Assembly (NCBI GenBank): GCA_000746015.1
Contig: JQKK01000018.1
Location: 1 to 64,000, forward strand
DNA: 64,000 nucleotides
DNA from: Lachnospiraceae bacterium MA2020
GTDB taxonomy: Bacteria > Bacillota > Clostridia > Lachnospirales > Lachnospiraceae
Direction of reading: 5' to 3'
Position numbers and translations under genes: made by a program. Each line of letters starts with the position of its first letter. Position 1 is the first letter of the stretch. The notes under the pieces were generated by a model. It saw only the letters and a list, made by a program, of their open reading frames with translations, was not told the origin of the DNA and did no database searches. Positions 54,746 to 63,865 of the stretch are shown one piece after another.

Positions 54746-56008
54746 TTAAAATTTCAAAATGTCGAAGCAATCAAACGTTACAAAATAGTCTTTTGGAGTC
54801 TCTGCACGTCTGATAAGCTGCGCTGAGCCATCTTCCTTTAGAAGTACTTCCTTTGACTTGAGCTTTCCGTTGTAATTGTATCCCATTGAGTAGCCATGTG
54901 CGCCCGTGTCGTGGATAACAAGTACATCACCCATGTCGATACGAGGAAGCATGCGGTCGATCGCAAACTTATCGTTATTCTCACAGAGTGAACCGGTGAT
55001 GTCATACATGTGATCGCACTCCTCATTTTCCTTACCCATGACTGTGATGTGGTGATATGCACCATACATTGCAGGACGCATGAGATCTACTGCGCAGGCA
55101 TCTACACCGATGTAGTTCTTGTAGATATTCTTCTCATGAATGGCTGTTGTAACGAGGCAGCCATAAGGGCCTGTCATGAAGCGTCCCATCTCTGTATAGA
55201 TAGCGATATCTCCCATACCTGCCGGCACGAGGATTTCTTCGTAGGCACGTCTTACACCCTCGCCGATAGCTCTGATATCATTTGGTGTCTGATCTGGCCT
55301 ATAGGCAATTCCTACGCCGCCGGAAAGATTGATAAATCCAATGTGACAGCCTGTATCTTTCTGTAATTCTACTGCAAGCTCAAAAAGAGTACGTGCAAGT
55401 GTCGGATAGTAATCATTTGTTACGGTGTTACTTACAAGGAAAGAGTGGATACCGAAGTTTTCTACGCCCTTGCTCTTGAGCATCTTGTATGCCTCAAAAA
55501 GCTGTGCCTTTGTCATACCGTATTTAGAGTCGCCCGGATTGTCCATGATGCCATTGCTGATCTCGTAAACTCCGCCCGGATTGTAGCGGCAACATGCTGT
55601 CTTAGGGAACTTGCCAACAGCCTTCTCAAAGAAGCTGATGTGTGTGATATCATCAAAATTAACGATAGCGCCGAGATCTGATGCATACTTAAACTCCTCA
55701 GCCGGTGTATCATTTGATGAAAACATGATCTCTTCAGGCTTGAAGTCGAGTGCCTTTGCCATCATGAGCTCTGTTTCAGATGCGCAGTCACATCCAAAAC
55801 CATACTCCTGAAATATCTTCAAAATAAAAGGATTAGGAAGTGCCTTGACCGCAAAATACTCGCGATATCCAGGATTCCATGCAAATGCTTCTTTGACAGC
55901 CTTGCAGTTTTCTCTTATGCCTTTTTCATCATAGAGATGGAATGGTGTAGGAAACTCTTTAATTATCTCGTGGATCTTATCGTTAGTTACAAACGGTGTC
56001 TTTTTCAT
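54746..56008 (-). CDS. lysA: Diaminopimelate decarboxylase
   Basis: PLP-dependent fold-III decarboxylase of 420 residues making lysine from meso-diaminopimelate. PLP-Lys55 lies in EYFAVKALPNP, the phosphate loop in NLSGGVGIAYRPDQ, EMGR in place of the usual EPGR, DLMRPAMYGAYHHI, and the active-site Cys-Glu in GSLCENNDKF. VLVIHDTGAHGYSMGYNYNG closes the barrel. The set favours LysA; a related fold-III amino-acid decarboxylase is the alternative. AGG-type sites precede ATG. Monocistronic, with no lysine riboswitch in the short leader. Confidence 0.85.
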   Translation of the reverse strand: MKKTPFVTNDKIHEIIKEFPTPFHLYDEKGIRENCKAVKEAFAWNPGYREYFAVKALPNPFILKIFQEYGFGCDCASETELMMAKALDFKPEEIMFSSNDTPAEEFKYASDLGAIVNFDDITHISFFEKAVGKFPKTACCRYNPGGVYEISNGIMDNPGDSKYGMTKAQLFEAYKMLKSKGVENFGIHSFLVSNTVTNDYYPTLARTLFELAVELQKDTGCHIGFINLSGGVGIAYRPDQTPNDIRAIGEGVRRAYEEILVPAGMGDIAIYTEMGRFMTGPYGCLVTTAIHEKNIYKNYIGVDACAVDLMRPAMYGAYHHITVMGKENEECDHMYDITGSLCENNDKFAIDRMLPRIDMGDVLVIHDTGAHGYSMGYNYNGKLKSKEVLLKEDGSAQLIRRAETPKDYFVTFDCFDILKF

Positions 56009-56097
56009 TGTCCTATCCTTTCATATATATAATATTTTTGTAAAGTAATGCGTTAAAGCAAAGTTTAGGAATATGTTAATCATTTGCGTGCAATATG

Positions 56098-57498
56098 TCA
56101 AGCATTATCCATGATCTGTTTCACAATATTTAGTGCCTCCGCTAATTTGCCTTCATCTATATTTGTGTAATTAAGGATAAATCTGTGATTGTCTTTGGCC
56201 TTGCCGGACATATCATAGTCCGTTACAGCAACGATCTTTATGCCTTTTTTTCGCAGTTTTTCTTTAATTACTTCATCCGAAAGATCTGTTTTTAACTCCA
56301 TAAGGAAATGAAGACCGGAGTCATTTTCGATAACCCTGCACTCACCGTCAAGTGTACTCTTTAAGAGCTCCAGCACCCTTGCACGCTTCTTTCCATAGTA
56401 AAGGCGCATACGGTTTATATGCTTTTCAAGATAACCCTCTCTTATAAATGTCGCAAGAGTATGCTGCTCAAAAGTTGACACAGTACACGAGTAAAATGAC
56501 AACTTTTCAAAATATTGCTTAGCCAGATGCGGCGGCAGCACCATGTAGCTTATACGGATAGTGGATGCCAGTGTTTTTGAAAAGGTATTCATATATATGA
56601 CCTTTTCGTTTTCATCGATACTCTGCAGAGGCGCTATCGGTTTGCCGTTTAGTCTGAATTCACTGTCGTAATCGTCTTCTATTATATATCTTTCCTCTTT
56701 TTCGCCCGCCCACGCAAGCAATTCATAGCGGCGTTTTATCGGCATGGATATACCTGTCGGGAAATGATGGTTAGGGCTGGTATGCGCGATCTCGGCGCCG
56801 GTCTTTCTAAGCTCAGATACCATGAGGCCATCTGAGTCAACATTTGCAAGACGACACTTCACTCCATAACTTTTGTAAATGTCAAAGAGCTTTTTATATC
56901 CCGGGTTTTCCACGCAGTATAGCCTGTCCTTGCCGAGCAGCTTTATCAAAAGTCCATAGAGGTACTCTGTCCCCGCTCCGACTATTATCTGATCCGGATC
57001 TACGCTCATACCTCGAAACGAGTATAGATGCTCAGCTATCGCCTCACGGAGCTTTCGTATACCTGTGCTCGGAGACATTTCCATGAGGTCGCTTTCATGA
57101 TTAGAGATAAGGTCACGCAGAATCTTTGCCCATATCGAAAACGGAAAATTTTCCGCATCTATTCTATTAGTAGAAAAGTCAAAGAAAATGTCTTCTTCCT
57201 TATTTCCCGTATCGATATTCAGGCTAATTTTTTCCTGTGTTTTTGCTTTTGGAATATTGGAAATCTCTGAGACAAAATATCCAACCTTTGGTTTTGAATA
57301 AATGTAACCCTCACTGATAAGCTGCTCGTATGCATTCTCGACAGTAATAGTGCTTACTCCGAGATTTGTCGCAAACATGCGCTTTGACGGCATCTTTTCA
57401 TTGGGTTTCAGCTTGCCGGAATATATATCTTCTTTAATGAGCCTATACAGGTTTTCGTATAGGCTTCCTTCTATTTCCATGAGATTATATGTAAGCAT
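56098..57498 (-). CDS. MocR/PdxR-type regulator (GntR HTH + aminotransferase-like domain)
   Basis: Protein of 466 residues. The N-terminal GntR winged helix (about 10-75) includes KMPSKRMFATNLGVSTITVE and YEQLISEGYIYSKPKVGYFV. A fold-I aminotransferase-like domain follows, with PNHHFPTG, IIEDDYDSEF and the PLP-binding Lys in NTFSKTLAS. MocR proteins sense PLP or amine adducts and often control a divergent neighbour. Here that neighbour is bioY, so a link to biotin uptake is possible but unproven. GGGAG precedes ATG. Confidence 0.92.
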   Translation of the reverse strand: MLTYNLMEIEGSLYENLYRLIKEDIYSGKLKPNEKMPSKRMFATNLGVSTITVENAYEQLISEGYIYSKPKVGYFVSEISNIPKAKTQEKISLNIDTGNKEEDIFFDFSTNRIDAENFPFSIWAKILRDLISNHESDLMEMSPSTGIRKLREAIAEHLYSFRGMSVDPDQIIVGAGTEYLYGLLIKLLGKDRLYCVENPGYKKLFDIYKSYGVKCRLANVDSDGLMVSELRKTGAEIAHTSPNHHFPTGISMPIKRRYELLAWAGEKEERYIIEDDYDSEFRLNGKPIAPLQSIDENEKVIYMNTFSKTLASTIRISYMVLPPHLAKQYFEKLSFYSCTVSTFEQHTLATFIREGYLEKHINRMRLYYGKKRARVLELLKSTLDGECRVIENDSGLHFLMELKTDLSDEVIKEKLRKKGIKIVAVTDYDMSGKAKDNHRFILNYTNIDEGKLAEALNIVKQIMDNA

Positions 57499-57599
57499 AA
57501 ATCTCCCTTCTGTCTGGTCTTAGATAAAGGCTTAAGTACTATTCCTACTAAATATAATAAGGCATAAATAAATCACTTACAATATATAATCCATGGCTT

Positions 57600-57674
57600 T
57601 GTCAACGCTGTGTATATATTGTCACCCATTGGTTGTTTTAAATGGTTGACATTATATTTTTCTTGTGCTATCCT
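57600..57674 (+). promoter_or_regulatory. bioY promoter with candidate operator half-sites
   Basis: TTGACA (57646-57651) and TATCCT (57669-57674) are 17 bases apart. The -35 lies in GTTGACA (57645-57651), the inverse of TGTCAAC at 57600-57606. The 38-base gap exceeds that of a BirA operator, so a MocR-type split site is the better guess. Confidence 0.5.
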
Positions 57675-57752
57675 ACCTTCTATATCACATATCTTCTAAG
57701 GGGAAAAGATGATATGTCAAATTAAAACAATTTTTGGAGGCAACGGCGGAAA

Positions 57753-58316
57753 ATGGAAAACGTGCAGGCAACTACAGTAAAGACTCAGACACAGACTTTG
57801 GATCTTGTATATGTCGCAATGGGTGCGGCTCTGATTGCGATATGCTCATGGATAAGCATACCGACCACGGTGCCCTTCACTCTTCAGACATTTGCGGTAT
57901 TTTTGCTCGTATCACTTCTCGGAGGTAAGCGTGGCTTCATGACAGCACTCGTATATATGCTTCTCGGTGTTGTCGGGCTTCCGGTATTTGCAGGATTCAG
58001 CAGTGGTGTGGGCGCACTCTTCGGTGCAGCAGGCGGATATATCGTAGGCTTCCTTTTTATCGGCATCATCTACCTTTTCTTTACAAAAGCTTTTGGCAGA
58101 ACTATCGTAACTGAAGCGATAGCTCTAGTGCTCGGACTTGCTGCATGCTACGCTTTTGGTACTGCATGGTTCATAAATGTATACTCAAAGGCAAACGGAG
58201 CTATCGGGATAATGGCAGCTTTAGGCTGGTGTGTATTTCCATTTATAATTCCGGACCTTCTGAAACTCGCACTAGCTCTCATAATAGCAAGACGTATAAG
58301 ACCGGTGATAAAGTAA
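57753..58316 (+). CDS. bioY: Biotin transporter S component BioY
   Basis: Membrane protein of 187 residues with about six helices. IPTTVPFTLQTFAVFLLVSL, GGKRGFMTALVYMLLGVVGL and PVFAGFSSGVGALFGAAGGY are the defining BioY blocks. It binds biotin and couples to the shared ECF module. GGAGG is 12 bases before ATG. Single-gene transcript ending in the hairpin at 58315-58364. Confidence 0.95.
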   Translation: MENVQATTVKTQTQTLDLVYVAMGAALIAICSWISIPTTVPFTLQTFAVFLLVSLLGGKRGFMTALVYMLLGVVGLPVFAGFSSGVGALFGAAGGYIVGFLFIGIIYLFFTKAFGRTIVTEAIALVLGLAACYAFGTAWFINVYSKANGAIGIMAALGWCVFPFIIPDLLKLALALIIARRIRPVIK

Positions 58317-58364
58317 AAAAATGCTGAGAAAAGTCAGGGATAACCTGCTTTCTCAGCATTTTTT
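58315..58364. terminator. Bidirectional terminator between bioY and ybaK
   Basis: AAAAAATGCTGAGAAA and TTTCTCAGCATTTTTT arms, T-rich on both strands. Confidence 0.85.
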
Positions 58365-58369
58365 ATTTA

Positions 58370-58855
58370 TCAGTTATTTTCAACTATCAGATCTGCCGAA
58401 GCGCATCCGACAACCTTTATCAGATCATCAGGTGAAATCTCTATCTGAAGTCCGACTTTGCCGGCGCTTACATATATTTTTTCATATCCGGTCGCTGTCT
58501 CATGAATGAAGGTCTTAAACTGCTTTTTCATTCCGATAGGTGAGCATCCGCCGTGAACATATCCTGTAAGTGGAAGAAGCTCCTTTTGCTTTATCATACT
58601 TACAGCCTTTTCACCCGCAGCCTTTGCAGCCTTCTTTAAGTCTAGCTCCTCTTTGACAGGCACAACAAAAACATAGTAGGTGTTGCTCTTGCCTTGGGTT
58701 ACCAGCGTCTTGAAAACCTTATCAGGCTCTTCTCCAAGGATCCCGGCGATCTCCTCGCCTGTCAGCCTTGCATCCGGCTCATACGCATGACTACTGTATT
58801 CAATCTTCTTGCCATCAAGTACTCGCATTACGTTTGTCTTATCGTTTGCTTTCAC
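58370..58855 (-). CDS. ybaK: Cys-tRNA(Pro)/Cys-tRNA deacylase YbaK
   Basis: Editing-domain protein of 161 residues of the YbaK/ProX family. It hydrolyses mischarged Cys-tRNA-Pro. Blocks: VFKTLVTQGKSNTYYVFVVP with the conserved Lys, ELLPLTGYVHGGCSPIGMKK with the GxxxGGxSP loop, and KIYVSAGKVGLQIEI. The start is GTG at 58855 with GAGGTGA six bases upstream. Confidence 0.94.
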   Translation of the reverse strand: MKANDKTNVMRVLDGKKIEYSSHAYEPDARLTGEEIAGILGEEPDKVFKTLVTQGKSNTYYVFVVPVKEELDLKKAAKAAGEKAVSMIKQKELLPLTGYVHGGCSPIGMKKQFKTFIHETATGYEKIYVSAGKVGLQIEISPDDLIKVVGCASADLIVENN

Positions 58856-58937
58856 TTCAAGTCACCTCGTTTTATACACTTAATAAGTATCAACAGTCAT
58901 CAGCATACTCCCCGGGATCCTATACGTCAAATGTGCG

Positions 58938-60479
58938 TTATTCTGCAGCAGCTGCATCAGCTTTTTCATCTTTTTCAATAACGCCTGATGCGATACGCTT
59001 TTCATAACGTGTATAGATAGCCATCGCAACCAATCCAAATATTACAGGACCACTGAGTGACCATAAAGTAGTCTTTAAGTCGCCGTCAAGCGCTGGCTGG
59101 ATTATCGCAAATGCATTTGCGAAAAACAGTGTAAGTGTTACTACGTATCCCCAGAAATTTGCTGACTTCTGTGACTTATAAACCACGAAGCTTCTGTCGA
59201 CACCCTTCATCTTCTTAAACTTAGGGAAGGCAAATGAGATAAACATATAAGGTACTGTCATACCTACATTTACCATAGCTGTCAGGATAACGAAGAACTG
59301 CTGCATTGTGTCACCGCCGAAAGATACCAAAAGGACCATTACACAAACGATAGCGCACTGGATCCACATAGCATTTCTTGGCATGCCGTCCTCTGCTATC
59401 TCACCCATCTTGCCAGGCCAGAGGTTCTTTGGTGTACCATCAATGAGCTGCTTTAATGGAGAGTAAACAAGTGTAAACATAGCTCCCATAAGAGCAAGGA
59501 GCATTATCAGCGCATATACTCTTGCAAAACCGTGCGCAAGTGCTACCTGAGCCGCTTCAGATAATCCAAAAGCCTTACCAAATGATGCTGCAAAGTTTGA
59601 CATTATTACATAAGAAACATTTCCAAGTGTAATATTATCTGAACCAAGGATTTCATTATAATTAGTAAATGAACCTACAAGCATGATAAGAAGTGCGTAA
59701 CCTACAACTATTACCATTGCTGCTGTAACTATTCCCTTTGGGAAATTCTTCTCAGGATTCTCTGTCTTATCTACAAGACCGCCTACTGCCTCGATTCCGC
59801 CGTATGCAAAAAGCGCATAAACGATAAATGACAGTATCATGATCGGGCTGCCCTGGTATGCTGCATTAAGCGGAACCTTCAAGGACTCCATGCCGGCAAA
59901 AGGCTGCTCAAGCTGACCATGACGGGCAATTATCATAACTATAGAGCCAATCACTACCAAGATATTAATTGTAAGAACTGCTGAACCTCCAACAGATGTT
60001 ACCTTGCTGATCTTATCTATACCTTTTGAATCAAAATATGTTATAAATACAAAGAATATGACTGCCATGATACCGAGAAGCCTTGAGCCTGATAACAGAC
60101 TTGAGCCAAACAGTGACCATGTTGATGTATTATCTTCTCCAAACAGAAGATTTGATACAGGTACCCATATACCGGAAGAAACATTTACCATCCACAGTAC
60201 ATAAGATGTGTACCACATAAATGTTCCTATAAATGCGTACTTAGGACCTACAGACTTGCACATCCATGAATACATACCACCTGTTTCATTTTTGAATGAC
60301 GAACCAAACTCTGCTACCATGAATGCGAACGGGATGAAAAACAGGATACCTGCTATGACAAACCACGGGATTGCCGCATAGCCCATTAGATAATAAGATC
60401 TTGGGATGTTGTTGAATCCATAGACTGACGTAAAGATCATCAAAATGAGGGACATTAGTCCAAGTTTCTTTTCTTTCAT
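58938..60479 (-). CDS. yjeM: APC-superfamily amino-acid permease, YjeM-like
   Basis: Transporter of 513 residues with about 12-13 helices. LILMIFTSVYGFNNIPRSYY and AFIGTFMWYTSYVLWMVNVS follow the pattern of the YjeM branch of the glutamate/GABA antiporter family; PIMILSFIVYALFAYGGIEA is the APC helix-6 block. The substrate is not known even for YjeM. The acidic Ala-rich C-terminus is short. The ribosome site is weak (AAAG). Monocistronic; the 216 bases upstream show no other feature until the tRNA promoter. Confidence 0.82.
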   Translation of the reverse strand: MKEKKLGLMSLILMIFTSVYGFNNIPRSYYLMGYAAIPWFVIAGILFFIPFAFMVAEFGSSFKNETGGMYSWMCKSVGPKYAFIGTFMWYTSYVLWMVNVSSGIWVPVSNLLFGEDNTSTWSLFGSSLLSGSRLLGIMAVIFFVFITYFDSKGIDKISKVTSVGGSAVLTINILVVIGSIVMIIARHGQLEQPFAGMESLKVPLNAAYQGSPIMILSFIVYALFAYGGIEAVGGLVDKTENPEKNFPKGIVTAAMVIVVGYALLIMLVGSFTNYNEILGSDNITLGNVSYVIMSNFAASFGKAFGLSEAAQVALAHGFARVYALIMLLALMGAMFTLVYSPLKQLIDGTPKNLWPGKMGEIAEDGMPRNAMWIQCAIVCVMVLLVSFGGDTMQQFFVILTAMVNVGMTVPYMFISFAFPKFKKMKGVDRSFVVYKSQKSANFWGYVVTLTLFFANAFAIIQPALDGDLKTTLWSLSGPVIFGLVAMAIYTRYEKRIASGVIEKDEKADAAAAE

Positions 60480-60635
60480 TACTACTTTCTTGATGCACTC
60501 ACCCTCGAATACACCACTTCTCCTTTTTATAAATCTATCTACCCTGCCGCCATGCAGAGCGTTTTGTATTATAACTCTTTTTAAATATTATGTCACCTGT
60601 TTTTCTTGCATCAGATAAAAAATAAAATTTAGGTA

Positions 60636-60664
60636 TTGACTTATTTTTAGATGTGCAGTATACT
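60636..60664 (+). promoter_or_regulatory. Promoter of tRNA-Gln
   Basis: TTGACT (60636-60641) and TATACT (60659-60664) with a 17-base spacer, about 32 bases before the mature tRNA. Confidence 0.75.
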
Positions 60665-60695
60665 ATAAAAGCTGTTTTGTTTCAGCATATATTAA

Positions 60696-60768
60696 TGGGC
60701 TATCGCCAAGCGGTAAGGCAACGGACTCTGACTCCGTCACTTCGAAGGTTCGAATCCTTCTAGCCCAG
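60696..60768 (+). tRNA. tRNA-Gln (CTG anticodon)
   Basis: Cloverleaf: acceptor TGGGCTA/TAGCCCA, D arm with AAGCGGTAAGG, anticodon stem ACGGA/TCCGT with loop CTCTGAC (anticodon CTG), T arm GAAGG-TTCGAAT-CCTTC and discriminator G. The 5' U-A pair is a glutamine-tRNA trait. CCA is not encoded (the next bases are CT). Confidence 0.96.
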
Positions 60769-60770
60769 CT

Positions 60771-60801
60771 AAAAACCACAGGTAGATGCCTGTGGTTTTT
60801 T
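60771..60801 (+). terminator. Terminator after tRNA-Gln
   Basis: AAAAACCACAGG and CCTGTGGTTTTT arms around a six-base loop, ending in a T-run. Confidence 0.9.
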
Positions 60802-60839
60802 GTTGTCTGTAAAAATCCCATCTTTATTATGTAACTCCA

Positions 60840-60866
60840 ATTAGTGCAATATTAGTGCAATATTAG
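60840..60866. repeat. 11-base tandem repeat (2.5 copies) above the Tat flavoprotein gene
   Basis: ATTAGTGCAAT at 60840-60850 and 60851-60861, then ATTAG. The period is one helical turn. It lies about 80 bases before the start codon, between a tRNA and the flavoprotein gene. Confidence 0.7.
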
Positions 60867-60944
60867 TTTTCGAAAATCATGTACAAATTGTAAAAATTAC
60901 GTTAAAATTATAAGTAACCATTTTTTACAAGGGGGAGACGTTAT

Positions 60945-63044
60945 ATGTCTAAAGAAACAATTTCAAGACGAAGCTTCGTCAAGGGCTTCGCAGCCAGTTT
61001 TGTATCACTGGCAGGACTCGGCGTTTTAAACGCCTGTGGAAATAATTCCTCACAGCCGGCATCTTCTTCTACAGAAGCTGCTTCAGCTGCTTCAACTGCA
61101 GCTGCTACAGCCGCTGCTACTGAGGCTGCTTTGGAAGCTGCAAACACAGCTGCAAAGGCTGCAGGAATGACTTTCACACCAGGTACTTATGAGGCTACAG
61201 CAAAGGGTATCGCTTCTGATGTCAAGGTTACTATGACTTTTGACGAAACATCTATCAAGGATGTCAAAGTTGATACATCAGGTGAGACACCTGAGATCGG
61301 CGGAAAGATATCTGATGAAGTTGCACAGAAGATCCTTGATGGACAGACTGCTGATATTGATGCAATATCAGGAGCTACTGTTACAAGTGATGCAGTTAAG
61401 AAGGCTGCTGCTGACTGTATAGCTCAGGCATCAGGTCAGGAAGTATCACTTTCTGATGATTCTGCTGCTGCAACAGGCGCTGACTGGCTCGGAACAAAGC
61501 CAGAGATCGCTGCAGGCGACATCACAGAGGAAGTTGATACAAAGCTTCTTATCGTTGGACTCGGAACAGGCGGATGGGCTGCAACACTTGCTGCTGCTGA
61601 TGCCGGCATTGACACTCTTGTCATCGAGAAAAAGGAAACACCTACCGGAATACGTGAGGATATAGGTGGTATCGGTTCTAAGTGGCAGAAGGAATCAATC
61701 AAAAAGTTCCCTGAGTTTGAGATCGATAAGATGGAAGCAGTTGAGGATATCGTTAGATACGGTACAGGCTATGTTGATTATAACCTTATCAAGCTCTGGG
61801 CTAATGAGTCTGGTGAGCTTGTAGACTGGATTGGCGGAATTCTCGAGGATTCAGGCAAGTACTACATGCAGCATGAAGGCGGCGTAGGCGATACAAGATA
61901 CAAAGAGCGTGATAAAGCTTACGCAACAGGTCATTCACCGCACAAGACAGAAGAGTATGCTGATGATAAGGATGTTACTACTTCATCAGTATTCACCGAG
62001 TATTGTGAAAAGAAGGGCAATATCAAGTTTAAGTTCTCTACAGCTATCGTAGAGCTTGTACAGGATGATTCAGGTAAGGTTACAGGTGTTATCGCACAGG
62101 ATCAGACCGACAATCATTATGTAAAGATCAACGCTGAGAATGTCCTTATGGCTACCGGCGGATACGCTACAAACACTGATATGATGAATGCTCTTCAGCC
62201 TATGACTCAGGAGATGAAGGTACAGTGCCGTATCGGTTCAACAGCTGATGGATCTGGTATCAAGGCTATGCTTTGGGCAGGCGGACTTATGGATCCTATC
62301 CACGAGTCAATGATGTTTAACCGCTGCGCTGTAAAGCCTGATGAGACAGCAGGCTACAAGACAACAGGTGAGTGGTTCTGGTTCGGTGAGCAGCCATTCC
62401 TTAAGGTTAACCTCAAGGGCGAGCGTTTCTGCAACGAGTCAGGCCCTTATGAGTTCATGCTTCACTCTATGGAGATGCAGCCTGGACACACATACTGTGA
62501 CATCTTCGATGCAAACAACAAGCAGTACACAGAGCAGTTCCAGGAAGTTGGATGCTGCAGACTCTGGCCTTTTGATAACGGTGCTATTTCTAACCGTGAT
62601 TATGACTCATGCTGGCAGTCAAACGAAGAGCTGATCGAGAAGGGTTATATCATCAAGGCTGATACTCTTGAAGAACTTGCAAAGGGACTTAACATTCCTG
62701 AAGATACTTTCGTTGAGACAGTTAAGCGCTACAACGAGCTCTGTGCAAAGGGCAAGGATGAGGATTATGGTAAGGCACCTCACAGACTTACACCTGTAGA
62801 TACAGCTCCTTTCTATGGTGTACGTACTGTTGCATGGCATCTTACAACTCTTGACGGTATCCGCATCAATACAAACATGCAGGTTATCGATAAGAACGGA
62901 GATCCTATCGAGGGACTTTATGCAACAGGAGACTGCTCAGGCGGCTTCTTTGCAAACAACTATCCAAACCTCTTCACAGGTCTTGCATGTGGACGTACAA
63001 TGACATTTGCACGTCATGCTGTAAACTACATAGCTAGCTTATAA
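60945..63044 (+). CDS. Tat-exported flavoprotein reductase lipoprotein (FMN-bind + FAD_binding_2)
   Basis: Extracytoplasmic flavin enzyme of 699 residues. Tat motif SRRSFVK (7-13), hydrophobic stretch and lipobox LNAC with lipid-bearing Cys31. An Ala/Thr/Glu-rich linker (40-72) leads to an FMN-binding domain (75-162) whose DAISGAT (139-145) is the site ApbE uses to attach FMN covalently. The FAD domain begins at IVGLGTGGWAATLAA and matches fumarate/urocanate-reductase-type proteins to GDCSGGFFANNYPN near the end. So it likely reduces a small unsaturated acid or other acceptor outside the membrane; the substrate is unknown. AAGGGGGAG precedes ATG. Convergent with tatC. Confidence 0.93.
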   Translation: MSKETISRRSFVKGFAASFVSLAGLGVLNACGNNSSQPASSSTEAASAASTAAATAAATEAALEAANTAAKAAGMTFTPGTYEATAKGIASDVKVTMTFDETSIKDVKVDTSGETPEIGGKISDEVAQKILDGQTADIDAISGATVTSDAVKKAAADCIAQASGQEVSLSDDSAAATGADWLGTKPEIAAGDITEEVDTKLLIVGLGTGGWAATLAAADAGIDTLVIEKKETPTGIREDIGGIGSKWQKESIKKFPEFEIDKMEAVEDIVRYGTGYVDYNLIKLWANESGELVDWIGGILEDSGKYYMQHEGGVGDTRYKERDKAYATGHSPHKTEEYADDKDVTTSSVFTEYCEKKGNIKFKFSTAIVELVQDDSGKVTGVIAQDQTDNHYVKINAENVLMATGGYATNTDMMNALQPMTQEMKVQCRIGSTADGSGIKAMLWAGGLMDPIHESMMFNRCAVKPDETAGYKTTGEWFWFGEQPFLKVNLKGERFCNESGPYEFMLHSMEMQPGHTYCDIFDANNKQYTEQFQEVGCCRLWPFDNGAISNRDYDSCWQSNEELIEKGYIIKADTLEELAKGLNIPEDTFVETVKRYNELCAKGKDEDYGKAPHRLTPVDTAPFYGVRTVAWHLTTLDGIRINTNMQVIDKNGDPIEGLYATGDCSGGFFANNYPNLFTGLACGRTMTFARHAVNYIASL

Positions 63045-63065
63045 TTAAAGCATATAGTTAAAGAA

Positions 63066-63111
63066 AAAAGTCATTTCGGGCAAGCAGTAACGTTTACCCG
63101 AAATGACTTTT
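63066..63111. terminator. Bidirectional terminator between the flavoprotein gene and tatC
   Basis: AAAAGTCATTTCGGG and CCCGAAATGACTTTT arms with T-rich flanks on both strands. Confidence 0.88.
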
Positions 63112-63865
63112 ATTTTGTTTCTGAAGTAACTTCAGACTGTGTTCTTTTTTTATAGAATATTTTTGATAGTATTATGCTGATCTCATATAAAATGCACACC
63201 GGTATGCCGACCATGATCTGAGACATGGGATCGGGAGGTGTGATAATCGCAGCTACAAAGAATATCAGAACGATCATTATCTTCCTGAATTTGATAAGGT
63301 ATTCTGGCTTTATTATCCCCAACATAGTGAAGATAACTACAACAACAGGAAGCTCAAAAACTATCCCGAAAACCATAAAAACTGTGAGCAGGAAAGATAT
63401 ATATTCCTGTATGCTTATTGATGCTGTTATCACTCCGGAAGTGTTGAAGTTAATAAGAAAATACAGCATAAATGGCAGGCAGATCTTGTAAGCAAAGGCT
63501 ACTCCCACGCAAAAACAGATCGTGCCAAATACAAGTGTGAATTTGAAAGCTGTCCTTTCCTTATGGTAAAGACCCGGCTTGACAAACTCGTATATTTCTC
63601 TGGCTGCCGCAGGTATGCTTATAACAAGTGCAGCTATAAAAGCGACGGAGAAATAGACCATCAAGAGCTCCTGTGGTGCTATATAAACAAAGCTATAGCC
63701 GTACCTGGTCCCTAAAGCGGTGAGACAGTCAACTATAATTGAGGCACCATAAAAGCCTACGATAAATCCTATCAGGAAAAACACCATGACTCTTATTATG
63801 CGGTTCCTCATCTCGCTGAGGTGTCCTCTTAGGGACATTTCTCCATCGTTTACCGATTCACTCAT
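63110..63865 (-). CDS. tatC: Twin-arginine translocase subunit TatC
   Basis: Six-helix membrane receptor of the Tat pathway, 251 residues. LRGHLSEMRNRIIRVMVFF at the N-terminus (H-L-x-E-x-R), FVKPGLYHKER (the F-x-x-P-x-L block), GVAFAYKICLPFMLYF, FGIVFELPVVVV and ITPPDPMSQ are the TatC landmarks. Start overlaps the tatA stop by four bases. It faces the Tat lipoprotein gene tail to tail, which suggests that this is the main substrate. Confidence 0.96.
   Translation of the reverse strand: MSESVNDGEMSLRGHLSEMRNRIIRVMVFFLIGFIVGFYGASIIVDCLTALGTRYGYSFVYIAPQELLMVYFSVAFIAALVISIPAAAREIYEFVKPGLYHKERTAFKFTLVFGTICFCVGVAFAYKICLPFMLYFLINFNTSGVITASISIQEYISFLLTVFMVFGIVFELPVVVVIFTMLGIIKPEYLIKFRKIMIVLIFFVAAIITPPDPMSQIMVGIPVCILYEISIILSKIFYKKRTQSEVTSETK

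Noticed and set aside
60769-60866. Integrated element attached to tRNA-Gln
   Set aside because: No integrase gene and no repeat of the tRNA 3' end nearby; the 11-base repeat alone is not sufficient.
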